This document shows positions 56,558 through 64,000 of a stretch of DNA of 64,000 nt, piece by piece. A program made the position numbers and the translations under genes. Every line of letters starts with the position of its first letter. Position 1 is the first letter of the stretch. The DNA is from an uncultured Caulobacteraceae bacterium. GTDB lineage: Bacteria; Pseudomonadota; Alphaproteobacteria; Caulobacterales; Caulobacteraceae. The stretch covers positions 124,001-188,000 of the forward strand of contig CAKZPF010000003.1 in assembly GCA_937138625.1 (NCBI GenBank), in the 5' to 3' direction. The notes below the pieces were generated by a model, which saw only the letters and a program-made list of their open reading frames with translations, ran no database searches and was not told the DNA's origin.

Positions 56558-57838
56558 ATGGTATGCGCCCCGGATCTGAACTGGTTATTTTTGGACCTCA
56601 ACAGCTATTTTGCCAGCGTCGAGCAACAGGTCGAACCCCGTCTGCGTGGTCGGCCCGTGGCGGTCTCGGCGCTGAAGGGCAGTGACGCCAGCTGTGCTAT
56701 TGCCGCGAGTTACGAGGCCAAGGCCTATGGCATCAAAACTGGCACCCCGATTTGGGAAGCGCGCCGGATGTGTCCCGGCCTGGTGGTGGTGCCCGCGCGC
56801 CACGACATGTATGTTGAATTTCACCACAAAATTCTGACGGAAATGGAACGCCACCTACCCATCACCCAGGTCTGCTCTGTCGATGAGGCGGCCTGTCGTC
56901 TGCGCGGTCGTGATCGCCAACCCGAAGTGGCCATCGCCATTGCCCGCGCCATGAAATCCGGCATTCGCGCCCGGGTGGGGCAGGCCATTCAGTGTTCGGT
57001 CGGGATTGCCCCCAGCCGTTTGTTGGCCAAAATTGCTACGGATATGCAAAAGCCCGATGGCCTGACGGTGTTGATGCCGGATGCGCTGCCGGGGCGCTTG
57101 CTGAACCTAAAGCTGACGGACCTTCCCGGCATCAGTGTCGGGATGGAACGGCGTTTGTGGCGGCACCGCATCACCACGGTCGAGCAGTTTTGGCACCTCA
57201 GCCCCCGCCGTGCACGCGCCATTTGGGGCAGTGTGCTGGGCGAGCGCTTTTGGCGAGCCTTCCGCGGTGAGGACATCGAGGTTTGCCCAGAGACACCCCA
57301 CAAACGCAGCGTCAGCCATTCCCACATGTTGCCGCCCGCCATGCGCCCCGCACCCCAGGCCCGCAAGGTGCTGCGTCGTCTGGCGCAAAAGGCTGCGGCC
57401 CGAATGCGACGGCATGCCTGTGTCACCCCGCGCTTGTGGGTGATGGTGCGCTGTCAAGACGGACAGGGGCTGACCACACCCCGCTGGGCGCAAGAGATCA
57501 AAATGGCCCCCACCGACGACACCTTGGCCATCTTGGCGGCTGTAGATCAGCTGTGGGCAGGGTTCAACCCACCGGATCATCTGCAGATCAAAAAGGTGGG
57601 CGTGGCCTTGGTCGGCTTGTCACCCAAGGGCGATGTGCCCGATGATTTGCTGACCTGGGCCACCGCCCCCGATTATGCCCCCCAGCGCCAGGCCCTGTGG
57701 CAAGGGGTGGATCATCTGAACGCTCGCTATGGCAAAGACACGGTCACGGTGGGCATGCCCAAAACCGTGACCACCGATTATGTGGGCGCCAAGATTGCCT
57801 TTAATCGCATCCCGGAAATCGAGGAATTTTACGAATAG
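56558..57838 (+). CDS. Y-family DNA polymerase (translesion synthesis)
   Basis: 426 aa. Palm-domain acidic residues are intact: Asp13 in FLDLNSYFASVE, and Asp109-Glu110 in CSVDEAACRL; Phe18 is the steric-gate position. It also has GIAPSRLLAKIATDMQKPDG, the HhH region LKLTDLPGISVGMERRL and a little-finger domain. With its catalytic residues present it is a real polymerase, not an ImuB-type adaptor. It is more divergent than DinB (Pol IV), so I give no symbol. An exact LexA box precedes it, so it should be induced by DNA damage. ATG 56563 lies out of frame; 56558 is the best start. Confidence 0.88.
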   Translation: MVCAPDLNWLFLDLNSYFASVEQQVEPRLRGRPVAVSALKGSDASCAIAASYEAKAYGIKTGTPIWEARRMCPGLVVVPARHDMYVEFHHKILTEMERHLPITQVCSVDEAACRLRGRDRQPEVAIAIARAMKSGIRARVGQAIQCSVGIAPSRLLAKIATDMQKPDGLTVLMPDALPGRLLNLKLTDLPGISVGMERRLWRHRITTVEQFWHLSPRRARAIWGSVLGERFWRAFRGEDIEVCPETPHKRSVSHSHMLPPAMRPAPQARKVLRRLAQKAAARMRRHACVTPRLWVMVRCQDGQGLTTPRWAQEIKMAPTDDTLAILAAVDQLWAGFNPPDHLQIKKVGVALVGLSPKGDVPDDLLTWATAPDYAPQRQALWQGVDHLNARYGKDTVTVGMPKTVTTDYVGAKIAFNRIPEIEEFYE

Positions 57839-57855
57839 CCCCTATAAAATAAGAC

Positions 57856-58629
57856 CTAAAGCACACCGGCCATCAGCAACGCCCCCAACACCAACAACAT
57901 CACCGCCACCAAGCGTTGAATGGCTGCAATCGTCACCTTTTTCAGCAGTACCTTACCCAAGAGCACACCGGCAAAGGCCGCCAAAGTGGCCACCACGACA
58001 ATCTGGCCATGATCCCCACTGACAATCAGCGCCAAGTTCAGGCCATAGACCACCAAACGGGTGATGTCCACCAACGCCGCCAGCGCCGCATTGCTGGCGA
58101 CAAATTGCGGCGCGTCCAGACCGGCATGCAGCAAAAAGGCACTGCGGAACGCACCTTGATGCCCGGACAACCCGCCGAAAAAACCGCTCAGCAGCCCACC
58201 CAGGGGCAAATGCCGCGCCGAGACCTGCCAGCGCTTGGCCAAACTGAACCACTCGATCACCGCAAAGGCCATCAACAGCCCGCCCACCAAAACGCCGATG
58301 GGGGTCATCTCGGCGGCCAGACCCAAGACGTGGTATCGATAAGTCCCCGGCAGACTGGCCAAATGGGTCAACAGCCAGGCCCCCGGTACGGTTGCCAGCA
58401 TGGCCGGAACGCCAAAGGTCCAGACCGTGCGCCAGTGGATATCTCGCCACAAGGTCACCAGTTTGAAAAGATTGTTCAGCAGGTGCACCACGGCCGTTAC
58501 CGCCACCGCCGCGGCGATGGGCATAAATATGGCCACCACCGGCATCAACAAGGTGCCGAGACCAAAGCCTGAAAACAAGGTCAAGACCGAAGCCACAAAG
58601 GCCACGGCCCCCACAATCAGGGTGCTCAT
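57856..58629 (-). CDS. TSUP-family transporter (TauE/SafE-like)
   Basis: 257 aa integral membrane protein with about eight hydrophobic helices. The start MSTLIVGAVAFVASVLTLFSGFGLGTLLMPV and the internal repeat GGLLSGFFGGLSGHQGAFRSAFLL are the TSUP (DUF81) signatures. The family exports or takes up sulfite, sulfoacetate or other sulfur anions. It overlaps the DUF2892 gene by 4 bp, suggesting an operon related to sulfur handling (inference). Confidence 0.87.
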   Translation of the reverse strand: MSTLIVGAVAFVASVLTLFSGFGLGTLLMPVVAIFMPIAAAVAVTAVVHLLNNLFKLVTLWRDIHWRTVWTFGVPAMLATVPGAWLLTHLASLPGTYRYHVLGLAAEMTPIGVLVGGLLMAFAVIEWFSLAKRWQVSARHLPLGGLLSGFFGGLSGHQGAFRSAFLLHAGLDAPQFVASNAALAALVDITRLVVYGLNLALIVSGDHGQIVVVATLAAFAGVLLGKVLLKKVTIAAIQRLVAVMLLVLGALLMAGVL

Positions 58630-58853
58630 TCTGTGTGATCAGATTTGGCGCCGCAGGTGCGCACCCCAAACAGCACATAGGCGGGGCAAAAGCGCACGGC
58701 TGCCGTCAGCGTCAGCACCGCGGCGATGGCAAACAAGACTCCCCAAACCCATGGGGACTGGCCCTGGGCTTGGGCCATAGCGCCTAACACCACCAAAATC
58801 ACAGCGGCGATATAGCGCGCCACCTTGTCTCGTGTTCCGACATTGGCTTGCAT
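58626..58853 (-). CDS. DUF2892 inner membrane protein
   Basis: 75 aa from ATG 58853, behind AAGGAGG; a longer frame to 58931 is not needed. MQANVGTRDKVARYIAAVIL, a second helix WVWGVLFAIAAVLTLTAAV and the ending RFCPAYVLFGVRTC are DUF2892 features, with two membrane helices. DUF2892 domains often accompany rhodaneses or sulfide-responsive operons, consistent with the co-transcribed TSUP transporter. Confidence 0.83.
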   Translation of the reverse strand: MQANVGTRDKVARYIAAVILVVLGAMAQAQGQSPWVWGVLFAIAAVLTLTAAVRFCPAYVLFGVRTCGAKSDHTE

Positions 58854-58957
58854 CGTGTCCTCCTTGGGGTATGAGCCGAAGACCACCCATAGCAAATTTT
58901 TTTGCCTTTGGCACAGACCCAATGGACACATCTTTGAAATCCAGTAGAAGAGGGGGC

Positions 58958-60610
58958 ATGACCCACCCCACCGATCGGTTCCGGCTGCTGACCGCCCAAA
59001 TCAACCCCACCGTTGGCGACATCGCGGGCAATGCCCGGCGCATCCGCCGTGTGCAACAGGCCGCGCGTCACCATAATGTCGACCTGATTCTGTTTCCTGA
59101 GCTGACCCTGAGCGGTTACCCGCCCGAGGATTTGGTCCGCCGTCCAGATTTCCTGCGCCGCTGCGCCGAGGAAGCAGAAACCCTGGCCGCTTTGACCTCA
59201 GACGGGCCGGATATGCTGGTGGGCTTGCCCTGGGATGATGCGGGCGTCTGCCGCAATGCGGTGGCCTTGCTGGCCAAAGGGAAAATCGCTGACCTGCGGT
59301 TTAAACACTACCTGCCCAACGAAGGGGTTTTTGACGAGGTCCGCACCTTTGTGCCCGGACCGCTGCCCAAACCCATCACTTGGCGCGGACTGAAACTGGG
59401 GGTGCCGATTTGCGAGGATTGGTGGCAACCCGATGTTTGCGCCCATCTGGCCAAAAAGGGGGCGGAGCTGCTGTTGAGCTTAAACGGCTCGCCCTATCGC
59501 TTGCCGGTGGCAGAGACGCGCCGTCGCCTGGTGCGGGCCCGCACCCAAGACACGGGCTTGCCGTTTGTGTTTTGCAATCAAGTGGGCGGGCAAGATGAAC
59601 TGGTTTTTGATGGCCACAGCACCATCACCACCGCTGCCGGCACCCAAGTGCAATCCGCCCGCAGCTTTGGCCCCCATTTGGCCCTGAGCGATTGGTCCAA
59701 GTCCGACAAGGGCTGGCGCATCAAAAGTCAGGTGAAAACACCCAGCCCCGAGACCGAAGCCGGGCTTTACCAGGCCATGTGCACGAGCCTGAGAGACTAC
59801 ATCAATAAATCTCGCTTTCCTGGTGTAATATTGGGGCTTTCTGGCGGCATAGACAGCGCCCTGAGTTTGCTGGTGGCGGTGGATGCCCTTGGAGCCCATC
59901 GGGTGCAGGCCGTGATGATGCCCAGCCCCTATACCAGCCAAGACAGTCTGGATGATGCCGAAGCCTTGGCGCGCAACTTGGGCGTACAGTTACATACCCT
60001 GCCCATCGCCGAGATCACCGAAGCCTTTGAAGACAGCCTGCTGCCGGTTTTGCCCAAGGGCCCCCAGGGCCTGACGGCGGAAAACCTGCAATCTCGCACA
60101 CGGGGTGTGCTGTTGATGGCGCTGTCCAACAGTTTGGGGCTGATGACCCTGACCACCGGCAACAAATCGGAGATGGCGGTTGGCTATGCCACGCTCTATG
60201 GGGATATGTGCGGCGGCTATAATGTTCTGAAAGATCTGTACAAAACCCAGGTCTATCACATTGCTCGCTGGCGCAACGCCCAATCCACACCCCCGCCCAT
60301 GCCCGAGCGCATCCTCACCCGCGCGCCATCGGCTGAATTGCGACCTGACCAAACCGACCAAGACAGCCTGCCACCTTACGAGGTCTTGGATGCCATTTTG
60401 ATGGGCCTGGTCGACCGCGAGGACAGTCTCGAGGCCATCATCGCCGAGGGGCACAGCCCCGATACCGTGCGCGAGGTCCAGCGCCTGTTGCGCAACAGTG
60501 AATACAAACGCCGCCAAGCGCCCCCAGGTGTGAAACTCAGCGAGCGTGCATTTGGCCGCGATTGGCGCTATCCGCTTGTGAACCATTTCCAAGGAGGCCT
60601 TTCCTCATGA
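58958..60610 (+). CDS. nadE: Glutamine-dependent NAD+ synthetase
   Basis: 550 aa from ATG 58958 (AGAGGGGG upstream; an open frame to 58832 is ignored). The N-terminal nitrilase-type glutaminase has the Glu-Lys-Cys triad: FPELTLSGYPPEDL, LRFKHYLPNEGVFDE and GVPICEDWW. The C-terminal NAD synthetase has the PP-loop LGLSGGIDSALSL and TTGNKSEMAVGYATLYGDM. It makes NAD+ from deamido-NAD, ATP and glutamine. The stop overlaps the gltX start (ATGA). Confidence 0.95.
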   Translation: MTHPTDRFRLLTAQINPTVGDIAGNARRIRRVQQAARHHNVDLILFPELTLSGYPPEDLVRRPDFLRRCAEEAETLAALTSDGPDMLVGLPWDDAGVCRNAVALLAKGKIADLRFKHYLPNEGVFDEVRTFVPGPLPKPITWRGLKLGVPICEDWWQPDVCAHLAKKGAELLLSLNGSPYRLPVAETRRRLVRARTQDTGLPFVFCNQVGGQDELVFDGHSTITTAAGTQVQSARSFGPHLALSDWSKSDKGWRIKSQVKTPSPETEAGLYQAMCTSLRDYINKSRFPGVILGLSGGIDSALSLLVAVDALGAHRVQAVMMPSPYTSQDSLDDAEALARNLGVQLHTLPIAEITEAFEDSLLPVLPKGPQGLTAENLQSRTRGVLLMALSNSLGLMTLTTGNKSEMAVGYATLYGDMCGGYNVLKDLYKTQVYHIARWRNAQSTPPPMPERILTRAPSAELRPDQTDQDSLPPYEVLDAILMGLVDREDSLEAIIAEGHSPDTVREVQRLLRNSEYKRRQAPPGVKLSERAFGRDWRYPLVNHFQGGLSS

Positions 60611-61947
60611 CCCATACATTCCGTTTTGCCCCCAGCCCCACGGGGAAATTGCACGTGGGCAATGTGCGCACGGCGCTGATCAATTGGCTGGCGGCGCGCG
60701 CCAGTGGCGGCACCTTTGTGCTGCGCATCGATGACACCGACCAAGAGCGATCAAAGCCCGAATACGAAGACGCTATCAAACGTGACCTGGAATGGTTGGG
60801 CCTGGGTTGGGATGACACCTTTCGCCAATCGGAACGCATGGATCGCTATCACGAGGCCCGCGATCAGCTGATCGAAAAGGGCCTGTTGTACCCCTGCTAT
60901 GAAACGCCCGAGGAATTAGACAAAAAGCGCAAGCTGCAACGCGCCCAGGGCCAACCGCCGGTCTATGACCGCAGCGCCCTGAAGCTGACAGACGCCGAAA
61001 AAGCCCAATACGAGGCCGAAGGCCGCCAACCCCACTGGCGCTTTAAATTGTCGGATCAGGTGGTGAAATGGCAAGACCTGGTGCGGGGCGAAAGCACGGT
61101 GGATTTGTCATCGGTATCCGACCCCGTGCTGATCCGGGCCGGTGGGGATTACCTTTATACCTTGTGTTCGGTGGTGGATGATCTGGATCGCGGCATCAGC
61201 CACATTGTGCGCGGCGAGGACCATGTGACCAATTCTGGCGGTCAGATCGAAATTTTCGAGGCCCTGGGCGGGCAAGCGCCCACCTTCGCCCATACCTCGC
61301 TTTTGGTCGGGGCCGACGGGCAGGGGCTTTCGAAGCGTTTGGGCTCCCTGTCCATCGAAAGTTTGCGGGAGGCGGGCTTTGAGCCCTTGGCCATTGTCGC
61401 CTATCTGGCACAACTGGGCACCAGCCGCGAGCTGAAGCCAGTCAGCACCCACCAGGATGTCTATGAAGGCTATAGCATCGGTGCCATGGGCCGTGCGCCA
61501 GCGCGCTTTGATGACGAGGTCCTGAAGCGCTACAACGCCAGCCTGGTGCACACCATGCCCTACGTGAAGGCCCAAGCGCGCCTAGAGGCCCTTGGCTGTG
61601 ATCTGGGCGAGGGCTTTTGGAATGTGGCGCGGGAAAACCTGGATACGGTGAACGATGTTCAAGGCTGGGCGCAAATCGTGCGGGGGCCGGTGACACCGCA
61701 TCTTGATCCCGAAGCCAGCAGTGTGCTGCAAACAGCAGCCCAAACCCTGCCGGAACAGTGGGATGCGGGCACCTGGGGCGTTTGGACCAAAACCATCGCC
61801 GAACAGACCGGCGCCAAAGGCAAGGGTCTCTATAAGCCCTTGCGCCTAGCCCTGACGGGGCAGGGACATGGCCCCGACATGGGCGCCCTGTTGCCTTTGT
61901 TGGATCGCGATGTGGTGCTTAGACGTTTGGCAGGTCAGTCCGCCTGA
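60607..61947 (+). CDS. gltX: Glutamyl-tRNA synthetase
   Basis: 446 aa from ATG 60607, overlapping nadE; an upstream frame to 60562 adds nothing. HIGH motif FAPSPTGKLHVGNVRTALIN and KMSKS motif DGQGLSKRLGSLS are present. Length is shorter than typical GluRS1 (about 470 aa). Alphaproteobacteria often have two GltX paralogs, one mischarging tRNA-Gln for GatCAB; which this is cannot be said here. Its 3' end overlaps the convergent LOG-family gene by 29 bp. Confidence 0.94.
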   Translation: MTHTFRFAPSPTGKLHVGNVRTALINWLAARASGGTFVLRIDDTDQERSKPEYEDAIKRDLEWLGLGWDDTFRQSERMDRYHEARDQLIEKGLLYPCYETPEELDKKRKLQRAQGQPPVYDRSALKLTDAEKAQYEAEGRQPHWRFKLSDQVVKWQDLVRGESTVDLSSVSDPVLIRAGGDYLYTLCSVVDDLDRGISHIVRGEDHVTNSGGQIEIFEALGGQAPTFAHTSLLVGADGQGLSKRLGSLSIESLREAGFEPLAIVAYLAQLGTSRELKPVSTHQDVYEGYSIGAMGRAPARFDDEVLKRYNASLVHTMPYVKAQARLEALGCDLGEGFWNVARENLDTVNDVQGWAQIVRGPVTPHLDPEASSVLQTAAQTLPEQWDAGTWGVWTKTIAEQTGAKGKGLYKPLRLALTGQGHGPDMGALLPLLDRDVVLRRLAGQSA

Positions 61948-62503
61948 TTTGAATGTCTTTCAACGCCGTTTGAATGGCGGGGATGACCTCTTCAGCGGTA
62001 TCGACCGTGATAAAACTGTCCATCAGCCAATCGGGGGCAAAACCTTCATCAATGGCATGCCGAAGCGTTTGGAAATAGGGTTGCCAAAACTTGCGGGTGT
62101 CCACAAAAACGGTGGGCTTGAAATGCAGGTCCAGCCGTCGCCAGCTCATAAGCTCGACGATTTCCTCAAGCGTACCAATGCCGCCTGGCAGAACCACAAA
62201 GGCGTCGGACTCTTCGAACATCATGGCTTTGCGTTCGTGCATGGTCTCGACGACGCGGGTCTCGACATCATCATACAAGATCTCGCGTTTGCGCAAAAAG
62301 GCGGGCATGATCCCCAGGACCGAACCGCCTGCTTCGTGACATGATTTGGCCGACTGGCCCATCAAACCGATGCCGCCGCCGCCATAAACCAGGCGCACGC
62401 CATGCCGAGCAAAGTCTTTGCCCAACTCACCGGCCATTTCCATATAATCTTTGTGAACCCCTTTGGACGAGCCGCAAAACACGCAGGCTGACTTCAATTC
62501 CAT
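61919..62503 (-). CDS. LOG-family nucleotide phosphoribohydrolase (TIGR00730)
   Basis: 194 aa from ATG 62503 (MELKSACVFCGSSKG); an upstream frame to 62572 is ignored. Rossmann-like fold with LVYGGGGIGLMG, MHERKAMMFEESDAFVVLPG and the signature PGGIGTLEEIVELMSW. Family members release nucleobases from cytokinin riboside or nucleoside 5'-monophosphates. Role in this bacterium unknown. Confidence 0.9.
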   Translation of the reverse strand: MELKSACVFCGSSKGVHKDYMEMAGELGKDFARHGVRLVYGGGGIGLMGQSAKSCHEAGGSVLGIMPAFLRKREILYDDVETRVVETMHERKAMMFEESDAFVVLPGGIGTLEEIVELMSWRRLDLHFKPTVFVDTRKFWQPYFQTLRHAIDEGFAPDWLMDSFITVDTAEEVIPAIQTALKDIQIRRTDLPNV

Positions 62504-62531
62504 CTGACACCTATTGATTGTTACAGGTGTA

Positions 62532-64000
62532 TTATGCCCGCTGTTTGCTGAACAACGTCTTAAAGCGGTCAAAAATCCCTTGCTGCCTCATGGCTTGGCG
62601 ACGGGCTTTGCGTTCGGCGCGCCGGGTGCGGATGGTGTGTGGTGCCGCCAAGAACGACGGCGTGATCAACAGCGTCAGGAATGTCGAAAAGCTCAGGCCC
62701 CAAATCACGGCCCCCGCCAACTGCACCCACCACTCGGATCCTGGCGGGGCATAGGTCACTTTGCCTGTGAAGAAATCGGGCTCGATCTGGAACATCAGGG
62801 GGAACAGGCCCACCATGGTCGTAAAGGTGGTCAGCAACACCGGGCGAATGCGCTGACAAGCGGCACGGACGGCGGCATCGGGCTGAGCAAAGCCCTCGCC
62901 GCGCAGCTGATGATAGGTATCGATCAAAACGATATTATGGTTCACCACCACACCCGCCAAGGCCACGATGCCGGTGCCGCACATGATGATCGAGACATAA
63001 TTGAAGGTCCCCGCCACATTCAGCTGAATGCCAAGTAATACGCCTATGGTGGACAGAACCACCGCTAACAAGGTCAAAAACACGCTGTAATAGCTGTTGA
63101 ACTGCCACATCAGAATGATCGACATCAAAAACAGGGCAATGGCCATGGCCGCCATGAAAAACTGGGCCGCCGCCTGGCTTTCTTCGTCCCCGCCACGGAA
63201 TTTCCATTTCACCGTCTTGGGCAGGGGATCGGTCTCGAGCCACGTTTTCAATTCGTCGATTTTCAGATTGGCCGCGACACCTTCGGCAGCATTGGCATCC
63301 ACCGTCACAAAGCGTTCTGCGTTCAGGCGTTTGATGCTGTCCACCTGTTGGGCCGGCACACGATCGACAAAAAAGCCAATGGGCACTTGGCCATATTGTG
63401 TGTTGATCTTCAGCTGATCAAGGGCGGTGACCGATCGCATCTCTGGCGGGTAGCGCACGCGGATGTCCACTTCTTCGTCGGTATCATCAGGGCGGTAACG
63501 GCCCACCAAGATGCCATTGGTCACCAGCTGAATGGCCGCGCCCACAGTGCTGACGTCGGCGCCATATTTCCCGGCCTCTTCGCGGTCCAGTTGAATGTCC
63601 CAATCAATACCGGGCAGCGGCAGGCTGTCGCCGATTTCAATCAAGCCCGGTGTTTGTTCCAAGCGATTGCGCACCATGGCCGCCGCCGCATCGAGATCGG
63701 TATTGTTCCATGATGTCAGTTGCACCTGGATGTCCTTGCCTTGTGGCGGGCCACCTTCGGGGGTGCGCACCTCGACCTTCAGGCCCGGCAGGTCTTTGAC
63801 GCGCTCGCGAATATCCTCGACGATATCAACACCACGCATAGGGCGATCTTCGAAAGGCAAAAAATCGAGGGTGATGCGCGCAATGTTATCGTTGGGCGGG
63901 CCACCCTGACCAAAGGCGTTCACACGGCTGACACGGGCATAGGTGCTCTCGACGCCATCGATGTTTTGCAGCCGATCCTCGACGATTTGCGCCAATTCAT
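62532..64000 (-). CDS. RND-family efflux permease, C-terminal part (5' end outside window)
   Basis: About 489 residues are visible; a full AcrB-type protein is about 1000-1050 aa, so the start lies beyond base 64000. Visible parts are the periplasmic porter region (IGDSLPLPGIDWDIQLDREE, GILVGRYRPDDTDEEVDIRV) and transmembrane segments 7-12, including IMCGTGIVALAGVVVNHNIV and RPVLLTTFTTMVGLFPLM. The usual AcrB-type Asn-Ala motif is replaced by NHN. It probably pumps drugs, lipids or metals across the envelope using the proton gradient. A basic C-terminal tail follows. Confidence 0.9.
   Translation of the reverse strand, partial: ELAQIVEDRLQNIDGVESTYARVSRVNAFGQGGPPNDNIARITLDFLPFEDRPMRGVDIVEDIRERVKDLPGLKVEVRTPEGGPPQGKDIQVQLTSWNNTDLDAAAAMVRNRLEQTPGLIEIGDSLPLPGIDWDIQLDREEAGKYGADVSTVGAAIQLVTNGILVGRYRPDDTDEEVDIRVRYPPEMRSVTALDQLKINTQYGQVPIGFFVDRVPAQQVDSIKRLNAERFVTVDANAAEGVAANLKIDELKTWLETDPLPKTVKWKFRGGDEESQAAAQFFMAAMAIALFLMSIILMWQFNSYYSVFLTLLAVVLSTIGVLLGIQLNVAGTFNYVSIIMCGTGIVALAGVVVNHNIVLIDTYHQLRGEGFAQPDAAVRAACQRIRPVLLTTFTTMVGLFPLMFQIEPDFFTGKVTYAPPGSEWWVQLAGAVIWGLSFSTFLTLLITPSFLAAPHTIRTRRAERKARRQAMRQQGIFDRFKTLFSKQRA

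Overview
The window looks like chromosome from an alphaproteobacterium of moderate GC content. The evidence is a MucR/Ros regulator, an LdtR-like MarR regulator, a perfect alphaproteobacterial LexA box (GTTC-N7-GTTC) before a Y-family polymerase, an iscR-iscS-sufBCDS-sufT-sufA operon, the tig/clpP/clpX/lon/hupB series and an RF2 with the SPY form of its stop-codon motif. I do not claim a genus. No phage, insertion sequence, plasmid gene or CRISPR array was seen.

Layout. 0-2 kb: end of a 3-hydroxyisobutyrate dehydrogenase gene, an LdtR-like regulator, a small conserved protein and mucR. 2.2-8.4 kb: a tight glyA-nrdR-ribD(reductase only)-ribE-ribB(A)-ribH-nusB-thiL operon for one-carbon metabolism, nucleotide-reduction control, riboflavin and thiamine. 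8.4-20.3 kb: envelope and housekeeping genes (PBP1A, frameshifted prfB, bactofilin, a one-Cys Bcp, a giant AsmA/YhdP-like protein, tyrS, anmK, a hydrolase). 20.5-28.1 kb: the Fe-S assembly operon. 28.1-31.6 kb: a crotonase-family enzyme, a GGDEF protein and a DEAD-box helicase.

31.7-45.9 kb: housekeeping genes (parE, a lytic transglycosylase lipoprotein, glnA, glnB, nnr, tRNA-Leu, DUF1428) alternate with eight genes I cannot name; a ninth sits at 55.4 kb. Eight of the nine carry Asp-x-[Asn/Asp]-x-Asp-Gly calcium-loop motifs (EF-hand-like or FG-GAP-like). Two of these pairs are diverged tandem paralogs. One protein adds a His-Gly/Gly-Cys pair like the catalytic dyad of clan CD cysteine peptidases (C80 toxin self-processing domains or DUF4347). 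Several have near-consensus AT-rich sigma-70-type promoters overlapped by inverted repeats, unlike the surrounding operons. This dispersed calcium-loop set is the best candidate in the window for an undescribed system; its function is unknown.

46-55.3 kb: the proteostasis block tig, clpP, clpX, lon, hupB, interrupted by two opposite-strand genes (HAD phosphatase, M28 peptidase). 56.2-56.5 kb: tRNA-Val whose 3' end and terminator are repeated 91 bp downstream beside a palindromic repeat. 56.5-64 kb: SOS-controlled Y-family polymerase, TSUP transporter with a DUF2892 protein, nadE-gltX, a LOG-family protein and the 3' part of an RND efflux gene that runs off the window. A structured small RNA is possible at about 39.2-39.4 kb.
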